Assembly: GCA_004335635.1 (NCBI GenBank)
Contig: QAXH01006132.1
Span: 4,781 to 17,875, forward strand
From: Chloromonas sp. AAM2
Lineage: Eukaryota > Chlorophyta > Chlorophyceae > Chlamydomonadales > Chlamydomonadaceae
Direction: 5' to 3'
DNA length: 13,095 nucleotides
The notes under the pieces are model-generated. The model did no database searches, was not told the DNA's origin, and saw nothing but the letters and a program-made list of their open reading frames with translations. Positions 1 to 9,103 of the stretch are shown piece after piece. Position 1 is the first letter of the stretch, and each line of letters starts with the position of its first letter. Both the position numbers and the translations under genes were made by a program.

Positions 1-177
1 TTGACCAGGAGGCTGTGCAGTTTGACCAGGAGGCTGTGCAGTTTGACCAGGAGGCTGTGCAGTTTGACCAGAAGGCTGTGCAGTTTGACCAGAAGGCTGT
101 GCAGTTTGACCAGGAGGCTGTGCAGTTTGACCAGGAGGCTGTGCAGTTTGACCAGGAGGCTGTGCAGTTTGACCAGG
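1..177. repeat. 21-bp minisatellite, eight full copies plus a partial one
   Basis: A 21-base unit starting ttgaccaggaggctgtgcag repeats head to tail from base 1, with unit starts at 1, 22, 43, 64, 85, 106, 127 and 148 and a broken ninth copy from 169. The copies are identical except that units 4 and 5 carry A instead of G at unit position 9. The array runs off the left edge, so its full length is unknown. Since 21 is divisible by three, five of the six frames stay open; only plus frame 2 has a stop in each unit. It lies downstream of the last visible exon of the methyltransferase gene and most likely sits inside that gene's intron, though a coding role cannot be excluded. Confidence 0.97.
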
Positions 178-189
178 TGCAGGCAGCAT
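1..189 (-). other. open frame across the minisatellite, possibly coding
   Basis: An ATG at 189-187 on the minus strand opens a frame that stays open to the window edge: MLPAPG followed by repeats of QTAQPPG, with PSG instead of PPG in the two variant units. The composition would suit a disordered Pro/Gln/Gly linker. No splice acceptor clearly joins it to the methyltransferase, and the repeat alone explains the lack of stops, so this is recorded only as a possibility. Confidence 0.12.
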
Positions 190-294
190 GTAACAAACAG
201 CTAGACCGTTGACAAGCAGTTCTTGCCCTTACCAGCCAGTACAGCCCTATAAAGGTACTTCCAACATCCTTGGTGTGTGTCTGGTGGCACTTGC
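178..294 (-). other. visible start of a GC-AG intron in the methyltransferase gene
   Basis: The last visible exon ends CCGGACCAG and is followed on the minus strand by gcaagtgcc, a textbook GC donor (CAG|GCAAGT). Reading on in frame instead meets a stop after 16 more codons without the conserved motif expected next. The intron therefore probably continues through the minisatellite and past the left edge. Confidence 0.6.
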
Positions 295-1727
295 CTGGTC
301 CGGGAGATGCAATTCGCCTTCATGCCATTCACTGAAAAGGGCGTACTCAGAACTCTCAATGTCGACCTGCGTGAGCAAGTTGGCCCAGTGGCACCACAGG
401 CCAGTTACACTTGCGCTCAACACAGCAAGCGTTTATGAATGCCGTGATTTCCAATTCAGATACCTCTTCAAGATATCAGTTTTGCAAGCATAATGCTGTT
501 ATCATCATGAAATGAAATCTGCCCATGCATGAAGGTGCTAGATCATGTTGGCAACTTCCTATAAATTGACAGCAATCAAGTCAGTTGATGCGTAAATGAA
601 GTCATCAAAATCACTGTCCCAAATGCTGTCCAAAAACAGCTCTGGCTTGAATGCACCTGCCACACACGCGTGCGCATGTCGGCAACCACTTACCTTCAGA
701 ATGTTGATCTTCTCATGCCCCAGTTTTTTTGTGATACTATGCAAGCTTGTAAACATAGGCTTCATCTCCTCTGGAGTGTCTTGGTTTGGGGATCCGAAAC
801 AAAGTCTGTGGTACTTGTGTCTCGGGTCAAGGCTTTCAGCATCCATTGTGCAGTCAAAGGTGTGAACCTCGCATGGCGTCATCTCCAATATGGCTTTCTC
901 AAACTTGTAGTTTTTGCCATGACCTGTGAAAACAATGGGTCAGCAAGTAACAGGTCATAGCATACCCTCCCTTCTTGTAAAGTGTTTATTGTGTCAGAAG
1001 GCTTTGAATCGATCGAGCCTGTTTTTGTACTGCAAGGCAGTGCAACATTATCTTGTGGCATGTGCAACAACAAATGACCGGAATTACCTAAAGAATACAC
1101 CACGCATGGCGCTTTGAGCTCTTGCACCCCACATAGCAGCTTGACTCCGTCCCTCCACAGGTACCACTCAGGCACTTGGGTAAGTGGCATGGAAGGGGGG
1201 CATGTGACCTAAGGGGTGAGGCAGGACAGCTGTTGTACAACTGTTGTGACATTGTTGCTTGTGCAAACCAGTTGATCGTCGGTATCTCTTGACGAAAAGA
1301 CCAGCATAGTAATAGTTGCCTCTCGAACTGAGAAGTTTCTTACAATTGGGTTGTATAGCCGGAACCGCGCTTTGTCGACAGCTGGACCATCTCGCTGAGC
1401 TTGGTACCACTCTTTGAATAACTCAGACCTGCGGGAATAGATTGACAGCACGAAACACTCATGCCGTAGTGATGCAGAATTCAGGTAAGAATTCGACGGT
1501 ACCCAACCACACGTCAAGACAAAGCGGAAGTACATAGAATCTCGGTATGAAGGACCGCCTGAGCGGGCGCTGAGTAATGATGGCCGGGTCCGGCAGTACC
1601 TGAACGCCGACAGGTTTGCCGCTGCTTCGTGCCCGTAAGAATCCTCAAAAGAAAGAGTTCTGCCAGCCCAGCGTGTGGCAGCGCCGATCACCATTGTCAG
1701 GAGCCACGTGGCGATCAGCGCACCCAT
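295..1727 (-). CDS. METTL24-like membrane-anchored methyltransferase, 3' end outside the window
   Basis: The exons on the minus strand are 1727-1344, 1208-1088, 923-694 and 366-295, giving 269 visible residues with every junction in frame. The ATG at 1727 opens a hydrophobic segment (residues 2-18, ALIATWLLTMVIGAA) that looks like a signal anchor, so a Golgi or secretory-pathway location is inferred. The methyltransferase core follows: DGVKLLCG at 148-155, VVYSLGHG at 164-171 (family equivalent of the SAM-binding motif I), CEVHTFDCT at 186-194, KKLGH at 234-238, and LKVDIESSEY at 244-253. The last is assembled across an intron and matches the LKxDIEGxE signature, except that the usual Gly is Ser. 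The chain stops at LPDQ; the family normally continues with a strand containing ELH or similar, which is not visible, so the next exon is outside the window. The substrate is unknown. The family call rests on motif recognition, not a search. Confidence 0.85.
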
Positions 1728-2955
1728 GATCAAAGCGCTTTCTTGCTTGACGCTTATGTCTGATCCGCTGTGGAAGTTGACCTCTGAAGCTTGGCGTCGC
1801 GATTGAATGTATCAAATTGGAAAGCGGCGCAGGTGTACACAGCTTCAGTCAGCTCCAATCAACTTTCCGCTGCACTTCTCAACCATTGGGTGAATCAAGC
1901 GAGTTAAAGAACAAGAATTGCTCTCGCTATGCACCGCAAACAGTCGTTGTCACCGCCTTGACCGCCAAGGAGAGCCAAAAGTGCACTCAGTCGGTTGGGC
2001 TTGCCCGCTTTTTTTTTGGCACATATGTTTGCCCGAATGACGGTTTCAATTTGATTTGACCAAAAGTGCTCACTACCGCGCCTCGTCACTAGCGCGCAGT
2101 CAGCGCACGCCGCTCGGCATAGCGCCACCTTCTGCTCATATTCTGCCATCTGCAAGAACCGTACTGCCCATCTTTGGCAAACAGGTTTCTCCCCATGACC
2201 CTACGCGGGAGTCAGTGCCATTGTGCGACTGGACGTATAATCCAACGCAGCGCGTGGCTGCGGCAGCTACAGGGCTCTGATCAGCTCAGTTCACGCAATG
2301 TTCCGGTGGGGTTGAACAACCCGGCGAACGGCGACAGCTCTGCCGATGCCGTCTGTAGAAACTGTTTGCGCATGTGTTTCAGTGCTTGTCAAGTGCCTTT
2401 CATGCCCTGAAGTGCCGAGTAGCACCCCAAGTGACTAGGGTTCTGATTCTGATGTTGAGCTTGGCTGTTCCATCGACCAGATGTGGTCACCATGCAGCGT
2501 CCGATCATACATGTATGTATATGCTCCTTCTATGATTACAAGGTGGGAGTGCACACGTTCCACGTCCACACACAATTAAAGTGACTGTCCTACCTGCAGT
2601 AGACTTGCTGTGGATCCTTTATCCAACCAGTCACCAAAGCCTCCCATTTGCGGACCTGTGAAGTCCAATTACAAACAAGGCTCTAGCCCCACCACCAGTA
2701 TAAATCACACCAAAGGAGTCTGCGAGGGTTGATGGCTCACCCCACGGGACACCTTCCACCAGCACCCTTAAACTGTGGCTATCCAAACGAAACCACATTG
2801 CTTCACAATAAACAGGCCCTGACAGAGCAACCCAGTTTGGCCTGTGCGTTCTGTTGCTGCCGCCAATATGGAGCCTTACGAAGGCGATCATCAGCTCTCG
2901 TTGTTTTGGAGCAAGGAACATGCATGGCCATTGGCCACAATGGTCCGGCTCTGGA
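1728..2955. other. intergenic spacer upstream of the methyltransferase gene, no convincing gene
   Basis: This stretch should hold the 5' flank and promoter of the minus-strand methyltransferase gene. I see a run of nine T at 2009-2017 and several short open frames of 75-110 codons on both strands that overlap each other and match no family I know. The longest, on the minus strand at 2631-2963, lacks recognisable motifs and supported splice sites. I see no reliable TATA box. Confidence 0.5.
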
Positions 2956-2959
2956 GCAT

Positions 2960-3135
2960 GCATGTATCAGGCAGACGCTTTTGGGCTGCTTGATACATCC
3001 GGACCCCGATGCACTCATAATGATTTTTGAAGGTTCACACTTGAGGTCCAGTCCCAGCGGGCCTCCCGGGTGCGCTAGAACCATCCAGCTCGAGGGTTCA
3101 AATCCCAACCAACGTTTATTGGGATTGGGATGCCG
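2960..3135 (+). repeat. SINE-like, tRNA-derived repeat, copy 1
   Basis: The segment holds a perfect match to the RNA polymerase III box B consensus (ggttcaaatcc, 3095-3105) and, about 45 bases upstream, an A-box-like agtcccagcggg (3050-3061). It aligns over roughly 170 bases with a diverged second copy at 3375-3540. Shared blocks include gctgcttgatac against gcctgcttaatac and gaggtccag..cccagcgg, then box B and a following tttatt. This fits an old tRNA-derived SINE. It does not fold into a convincing intact tRNA, so it is not called one. Borders are approximate. Confidence 0.5.
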
Positions 3136-3209
3136 GGATCGTGTTAGTATCATTGGAACTTCTGAAAAGGTCCTTTAGGTGCGAACAACTGTTGGGACGT
3201 TGTGTGACG

Positions 3210-3252
3210 TGTGGGCTGGGTGGGTTTACGCACCCGTTGTGGGCTGGGTGGG
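3210..3252 (+). repeat. G-rich 15-bp direct repeat
   Basis: tgtgggctgggtggg occurs at 3210-3224 and again at 3238-3252, separated by 13 bases. Each copy has three runs of three G, so together they could form a G-quadruplex. It lies between the two SINE-like copies. No function is evident. Confidence 0.7.
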
Positions 3253-3374
3253 CATGCACATGCGCATCAGGTGTGGGCTTATTTGTCACAAAACAGAGTT
3301 GTAGCAACTGTTTTCAGTGAACAGTTGACGCGCAAACTATTGTCCCAACTTGCATGCATTCCCATGTGCACAGG

Positions 3375-3540
3375 TCAGAATTTGGTTTTGCTACGTTTCT
3401 GGCCTGCTTAATACGTTTGGACTGCACCCTGCGAGTGTCGCAAGGATTGGTGAGAGTTGATTTCTGAGGTCCAGCCCCCAGCGGATGACCACCCTGCTGA
3501 GGGGATCAATTCCCACGCAACCTTTTATTAATGCCAATGT
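3375..3540 (+). repeat. SINE-like, tRNA-derived repeat, copy 2
   Basis: This is the second, diverged copy of the 2960-3135 element in the same orientation, with its box B about 408 bases further on. Its box B (ggatcaattcc, 3503-3513) differs from consensus at one fixed position. Its A-box region reads cagcccccagcgga (about 3472-3484). Flanking blocks match copy 1 (gcttaatacgtttggac against gcttgatacatccggac; acgtttctggcc against acgcttttgggc). I cannot see clear target-site duplications, so the borders are approximate. Confidence 0.45.
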
Positions 3541-4762
3541 GTCAGGGTCCTCATGGTGGGAGCAGTTGCGGGAATTGCAACGGTTGTGCCAGTGACGCTG
3601 GTTGGCTGCACGGGATGTGCATGCGTGTGCAGGCGCACTGCCACAGAACCCAGTCCTTGCTGTCAGGCATTTTGTCAAAAATGATTTCTTGAGATGTGCA
3701 CGTTGCTAAACATTCCAGTAACAGGCTGGCGTGGACGTCTGTACACACTTGACACAGCTTATGGCTGTAGGCGAACGCATGTGCTCTGCTATCCGACTCC
3801 ATGACATGTTTACAAGAGGACGGCCAATGCGCATTGGAACACGCGTACCACAAAGCCAGTTACAAGCGAGGGTACATGCGACTATATCCGCGTGCTTCTC
3901 CCTTACGACCTGAGCCAGACACACCTGGGCTGCTTCCCATGGCGTTGCCATCACCCAAAAAGTGCGAATTTTAAAAGGGCAACGTGACACGGTGTGCTGA
4001 GGTAAGGCAGAAGGTCAAGCAATCTAGTATTTATCGTGATAACCTGCCACCACTCTCCTGCCCCTGTCCTGACAACGCCTTCATGAGCGCAATCCGAAGT
4101 GGAACAATTGGCACACTGGGTGTCATTGGCTGTTGGATTGAGCGAATTGAGGTCACAGGTTGCAAACCACAATAGCGACAGTTTATGGTGTGCGAGACAT
4201 CCACACATGACCTTGGTGCGCTCACAGCAGCATACTTAGTTAGAACAAGGTGGACGTAGGCGCCCTGGCAGTACACAGACGATGTCTCTTTCTGTCTTCT
4301 GTTCCCAACGGGATATGACGGATGCAAATCAGAGTCAGTCAGCAAGATTAGAAGACGGCTCCTGTACCTCAGAAAACATGCGAGGCGTGTCACATTTATG
4401 AGTGATAACAAGTACGGCAAGGGTTAAACTGATATTCGATGACAGCTTTTGAAGCCTGCATACATTGCTTGCATGCGACCTCAGAGTGCATGCAGATACC
4501 ATATCCTCCGTTAAGCTCAGGGGGCGAGTGCACCCCATAGCTGCAACACATCTTCTGTTCCACTTGAAGGACGATACAGATGTAAAAACACACACACACA
4601 CACACACAAGACTATCATATCATATCATGCCTGCTGCCACAACCCAACGATTGAATCCGTGTGGCGGTGTCAGGCTTCCCAGGCCCGCAGGCACGCCAGT
4701 AATATGCCTGCTTTCCGGACACTCTTTGTGGCCAGTGTGTGTCCACACTACGCCACAACAGA
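3541..4762. other. intergenic spacer downstream of the RAMA-CW gene
   Basis: This stretch contains the presumed 3' untranslated region of the minus-strand RAMA-CW gene at its right end. The open frames are short, overlap on both strands and show no family motif. The polyadenylation motif common in volvocine algae, TGTAA, does not occur on the minus strand within about 450 bases after the stop codon. A CA microsatellite and an ATCAT repeat lie at 4589-4628. Confidence 0.5.
4589..4628. repeat. (CA)10 microsatellite followed by three ATCAT units
   Basis: Ten CA dinucleotides occupy 4589-4608. After five bases, three tandem copies of the pentamer atcat follow at 4614-4628. It is about 135 bases past the stop codon of the RAMA-CW gene, so it may lie in that gene's 3' untranslated region. 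Confidence 0.95.
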
Positions 4763-6878
4763 TCATGTTTTGAATTCCTTGCAAGCCTTTGAGAACGGTT
4801 CGTACTGGGTCAGGTCCCATGTCGCCTCCTGCAGAACAGAACAACAACTCAGGTTTTGACCGAGTACGTTGCTGTGCATGGTCTGGCATACCTCACAACC
4901 GTTTTGTGTTCTATTTACACAAAAAGAGCCCATGCACCACGTCAGCATTTCAACCAGTCCACTCAGTCCTAGTGACAACCACCACCAGAGCGCCATGAGC
5001 GCTGCCCCTGGCTTCCTTGCGCAGGCTTACCTCGCAGTACCAATCCTCTTCATTCGCTGCATCTATGTCTGGCCAGAACTCATCCGGCACCACACGCCAG
5101 GCCTGGCAGCGCGAGCACTGCACCCAGTTGTTGGTGTCAGGCTCGTCGTCCCCGCCCTCCTCCTCCGCCCCGTCCACACCCTCCGTGTCCCCGGCGCGGG
5201 GCAGCGGCACGTCAAAGCTGGACGGCAGCGGGGGCAGCTCGTCCGGCGGCAGTTGGCGCATGTAGATGGAGGGAAGGGGAGGAGCGGACGCAGGGGCAGC
5301 TTCCTGCAGGGTTCAGCCCGCGGGGTGTGTGCACATGATCGTGTGGAGGCGTGAACAGGAACAAGCGAAACAGCAACATGCAAAGGAAGGGTTAAGTGCA
5401 CAGGTATTCAACCATCTTGCACCATAAATGTAACAGTTGCTGTGTTGCTGCCACACATGCTGCAGCTTGGTAGGCATGTTGGACCAAGTGCTTCATACCG
5501 ACCGCTGCCCTGCCTATGGCTTGCAAAATTATACAAAAGTTCATCTGCTGTGGCACACCTATCTTACCTTGGACTCTGCTGGCTGGCCATCCGCTGCTGT
5601 CCCTGCTTCTGTCTGCACTGCCCCGCTTCCCTCCGCTGCATTTTCTGTTTTCACTGCCTCCCCTGGTGCTGGGGCCGCTGCGGCCGCAGCCTCCTGTGCC
5701 CTCTGAACCAGGCACCTATGGCGGTACTCCTCTAGGGAGGTGCCCTCCACATGCACACTGTGCCAGCCATCGTCACCCTGCTTGGTGGGCGTCAGGAGCC
5801 GCTTGGCATACACTGAAAACGTACTGGGCGCGTCAAACAACTGGCCTGCGTATGGGGCATGTCACACAGTCGACGCAATGTCAAGCCTGCCGGCTAACAG
5901 CTGTTTCACAAACGACCGTTGGGCAATGATGTATCATGCACACTTGCGTGCTAAGGCTTCTCTAAATGTAGCGGCTGGTGGGATTGGATTGTTATGCCTT
6001 AGGCATATTGCCGGCAAGTGGATATCTACGAGTTCAATACGATGGAAGCTGCTAGTTTTACGTACTGATTGAGCAAGCTAGCTGTAGGGCCAGACTTGGT
6101 GTGCCAGACTTGCTGATAGAGCAATTTCATGCATGAATCGTTGTGCAATTCAGTATACTCACCATTGAACTCTATCTGGCCAGTGGGCAAGAGGCTGGCT
6201 CTGTAGACAGTGCCCTTGTAGTTGACTGTCACTGTACCCTGGCCCGCCTTGAGAAACCCGCCATCAATCAGCTCCTTTACGCTCACATTGCTGCCCTTGC
6301 CTGCACTGCGCTTGCCTGATGCAGGCCTGCATACACAAAATTGATACGTGGTACACATGAAGGAAAGGTGAAGCCCTGCAGGGTTTGGCAAGATGCGCTG
6401 ACTTGTGTGTGCGACTCAATATCAAGTGAATGTTGTGCAGTTCGAAGTCAGCTGGCTTCAAACCATACCTTGGAACAGCTCCAGACCTGACATCAAGACC
6501 TTTGGCCTTCTTTGCAGCCTGTGGCACAGTGGACAAGAAGAAATTGTGGGAATAAAGTGCACGACGAGACTGGAAGGACTGACGTTGGGCATGCAGCGCA
6601 TGAGTCCTTACCTTTTCCTCGGCAATTTTTCGTCTCTGTTTCAGCTCAGCGACCATAGCAGGAGCTGCGAAAGCGTGCAGATCGGGCAATCGCAGTTGAC
6701 TCGTCGTCTGTAGCTCGATCTCTGTCGACCATGGTGCAAGCAGCTGGTAACTGTCGCCCCACGCACCTGGAACCACCTCTTGTCCAAAGCATGCTTCCCT
6801 ATGATGAGAGCCACTGAGGAAAACAGGCTGCGGCGGACTCGCGCCTGGCGCGCCGTTTGCAGCAGGAGGTTGAGCCAT
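4763..6878 (-). CDS. RAMA domain plus CW zinc finger protein, probable chromatin reader
   Basis: The six minus-strand exons are 6878-6612, 6518-6469, 6326-6163, 5845-5568, 5303-5031 and 4828-4763. All have GT-AG introns and consistent phases, giving 365 residues and a TGA stop. I chose the ATG at 6878 (context ttcgATGGCT); the frame stays open 11 codons upstream but without another ATG. Residues 1-89 are unrecognised. A RAMA domain spans about 120-205 (VSVKELIDGGFLKAGQGTV, then FDAPSTFSVYAKRLL and DDGWHSV), split by an intron after EFN. An Ala- and Glu-rich linker follows. A CW zinc finger covers 313-360, with Cys316, Cys319, Cys343 and Cys360 as zinc ligands and Trp313, Trp322 and Trp341 at the conserved positions. 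RAMA domains are tied to recognition of N6-methyladenine DNA and many CW domains bind methylated H3K4, so a nuclear reader role is inferred. There is no catalytic domain. The exact N terminus is the least certain part. Confidence 0.87.
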
Positions 6879-7902
6879 CGAAGCAGCAAGGCTGCCAGAC
6901 GCAAAATGCAATCAAATGCTACGGCTCAACAGCATAACAAGGGCTCAACAGCACCGCTCAGCTAGGGGTTTGATGCTCGACCTGTTTTGAACCTTGATTT
7001 TCAAGAAGTGTGTGTTGCAGAGCTTGTGAGCAATCGGGCACGCTGATTAAGCAGCCGGTTGCACAAGCGCTGCGGCCGCGCGCGCAACAAATTGTGTGCA
7101 AGTGTTTGACCACGTGCTCACACTTGAACTGGTTGTTGACGGAGAAGCCGCACAATCACAGTACCGTACATTGTGTTTGCAATGTCAGGCTTGTATGCCA
7201 GGTGTGCAGTTGCCCACACATGAGGATTCGTGCACACATCCACAGCTGCATGTCATTGCAGGGGTGGGGTCTGGGTTCCAGGATCGCCAGTCTGGAGTGC
7301 ACTATCATCCTTCTGATTTTTCATTCCTTGCTTTGAGGTCATTGGTGAGAGCCTAGCTGTGCTTGGTGAGCTGGGAGCAGCCTTGGAACCCAGCTTAGGA
7401 ACCCATCGTCTTGTTTTCAAGGCCAGCCACTTCGTGCATGAATGCTCAACTGGTGCATTGAGCATACATGCGGGCACTTGGGCTGAGCTCCACGCTGGAC
7501 AAGTCAGTCACTTGTTACGCATGGGCAACAGAAAGTTCAATGGCCACAGTTCCGTTCACAGTTTCACATGAGGGGAGGGATTCCGACCCGTCCAACCTAC
7601 AAGTGAAGGGGATTGCGGCACACCGCAGTGTGGTGGAGAGGCACCTCTCCACCCTTACCACTGCCCTGGAAGCAAAAAAGATGTTTGCCAGTTCTGGGAC
7701 AGTTTACAAGAATGGCACTGGAAGCCAGTGTGGCGACAGGGACAAGTTGACGACCTCGTGGATTTGGACTGTGGACGTGGCAAGATGGAGGTGGATGAAG
7801 GCTGGAGGTGGCCGCGGTGGCAGTGTGTATTGTGGGCGCTACAGCCAGCCAGTGGAGTGACTGGGTTTGGCAACCCTCTCAACTCTCGTGGCACAGTTGA
7901 CG
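6879..7902. other. spacer upstream of the RAMA-CW gene, no recognised gene
   Basis: This should include the promoter of the RAMA-CW gene. On the plus strand, overlapping open frames run at 7096-7356 and 7468-7860. The first encodes a Cys/His cluster (CLQCQACMPGVQLPTHEDSC) with loose C2HC zinc-finger spacing, but no start, partner exon or known domain supports a gene. A strong hairpin lies at 7625-7664. Confidence 0.4.
7625..7664. repeat. inverted repeat with a perfect 10-bp stem
   Basis: ggtggagagg (7632-7641) and cctctccacc (7644-7653) are exact reverse complements separated by two bases. A further six-base pair, gcagtg (7625-7630) with cactgc (7659-7664), extends the stem across small internal bulges. 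It could form a cruciform or an RNA hairpin of about 40 bases. No T-run or gene end is attached, so it is not called a terminator. Confidence 0.85.
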
Positions 7903-9103
7903 CTACAAAAAGAAGTTTGCCACCTTTTGTATTGCAATGGCCGCCTCTGTCCTCTGGCGGCTGGCTTGCACAGCACGAGCTGTGCCATGATGCTCACGCA
8001 CTTGCATCTTGAACTGCTTCATGCGGGTCAAATGCCGATAACATTCGTTTATGTTGGAGACGTTGCAAGCACGCATGAGATACCCAAGCACTGGTCCAAC
8101 TCACTTTACATAGCATCACTGACCACGCAAGCGTCAGCCCATGCATTGCCTTGCGATTTTGCCATTTGATCATGTAGCGGAGCCGTGCACTGTTGCCTAC
8201 CGAAAAGCCCATCCCATGGTACTACAGCAACCATCAAGACCCCTGTTATTATACTATGTACAACGCTATATACAGAAATCAATGCAAGAGGCATTCACGT
8301 GCACTTCCTGCTGCAAATTTCTTGTCCAGCATGCTCAACATACGGATGCCGCTCATTATTTTGCAAGGATCACATGAAGGGAGGTATCATGCCCGTCCAA
8401 CATGCCAGAGCAAATCAGAGGCTAGGATGATACCTTGTTGCAAGGGTCTGCTCGAGTGCTGCACGAACGAATCAGGAGTCCGAGACATTACTCTGAACAT
8501 GTCATGCTTGGCATTCAGCCAGCTTGCACACGGAGGGATAGGTGTCGTTGGGGCGCTTAAATGGTAACTGCGTTTAAACACAGTGGACAGGCAAGGCAAT
8601 GAAGTGGTGCAGTACACACATGATGTGAGTGAATCAGCCCAGGTATGGAAGTAGTAAGTGGTGAACCGCCTGGGTTGGGCAAGGTTCAGCCAGTCCATGT
8701 TGGGTGTCTGCAAACCTGGCCACATTCATGCCTTGCCAACTCGCAAGCTGCCACGCAAAGAAGCGCAGTGCCTATCCGAGGATTGGATAGCCGTCCACCT
8801 CCTTACGGCCAAGTTCCTGTACAGAATCGTTATGGCTGCGCAGAGGCGCAGTCATGTCCTGCTCACCCATGCCGGTCCGCCAGGACATGGCATTTCAATA
8901 TAAGGCTTCTGCCTGCGTTCCCCGTTGTTGTTGCATTCCAGATCAGCCGTTGATTGACCCCAGTCGGGAACCCCAAGACAGTTGAAACACTTGTTCGGAG
9001 GGCCGTGCTCATTCTCTGGCCAGATTATGGCCTTGCCATTGCTTCTTGGGCTGCCGTTCCTGTCAAGCACAGCACGGCCACTCCGGGGAGCTGTCAGTCC
9101 CAT
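7903..9103 (-). CDS. possible three-exon hypothetical gene (weak)
   Basis: A tentative minus-strand model joins exons 9103-8867 (ATG start; ends at a good donor, TGG|gtgagc), 8707-8434 (after tttgcag; ends CAAG|gtatca) and 8090-7903 (after ggaccag; ends TAG). The phases agree and give 232 residues. Exon 1 encodes NKCFNCLGVPDWGQST. Exon 3 ends with a basic, helical-looking stretch and AAIAIQKVANFFL, which faintly resembles an IQ motif. I recognise no family. The second acceptor is poor, and chance open frames of this size occur elsewhere in the spacers. It fits between two minus-strand genes, but without homology or transcripts it is only a hypothesis. Confidence 0.22.

Noticed and set aside
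1..212. Plus-strand proteins made of LTRRLCS or QFDQEAV repeats
   Set aside because: The open frames follow automatically from the 21-bp minisatellite, have no ATG of their own and end soon after the array.
559..693. Continuation of the methyltransferase exon past 694 to a stop at 559
   Set aside because: It crosses a strong GTAAGT donor and lacks the DIEG-type motif that must follow LK; that motif is found in the small exon at 366-295.
3045..3112. Functional tRNA gene around the perfect box B
   Set aside because: No acceptor stem pairing or convincing anticodon arm could be made, and a diverged second copy exists, so a SINE-like repeat fits better.
2631..3178. Overlapping open frames of 110-149 codons on both strands
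   Set aside because: They overlap each other and the SINE-like copy, have no recognisable motifs, and sit at a base composition where such frames arise by chance.
8193..8567. 124-codon plus-strand frame with Tyr-rich start
   Set aside because: No known domain, no good start context, and no supported partner exons; it also runs opposite the weak minus-strand model.
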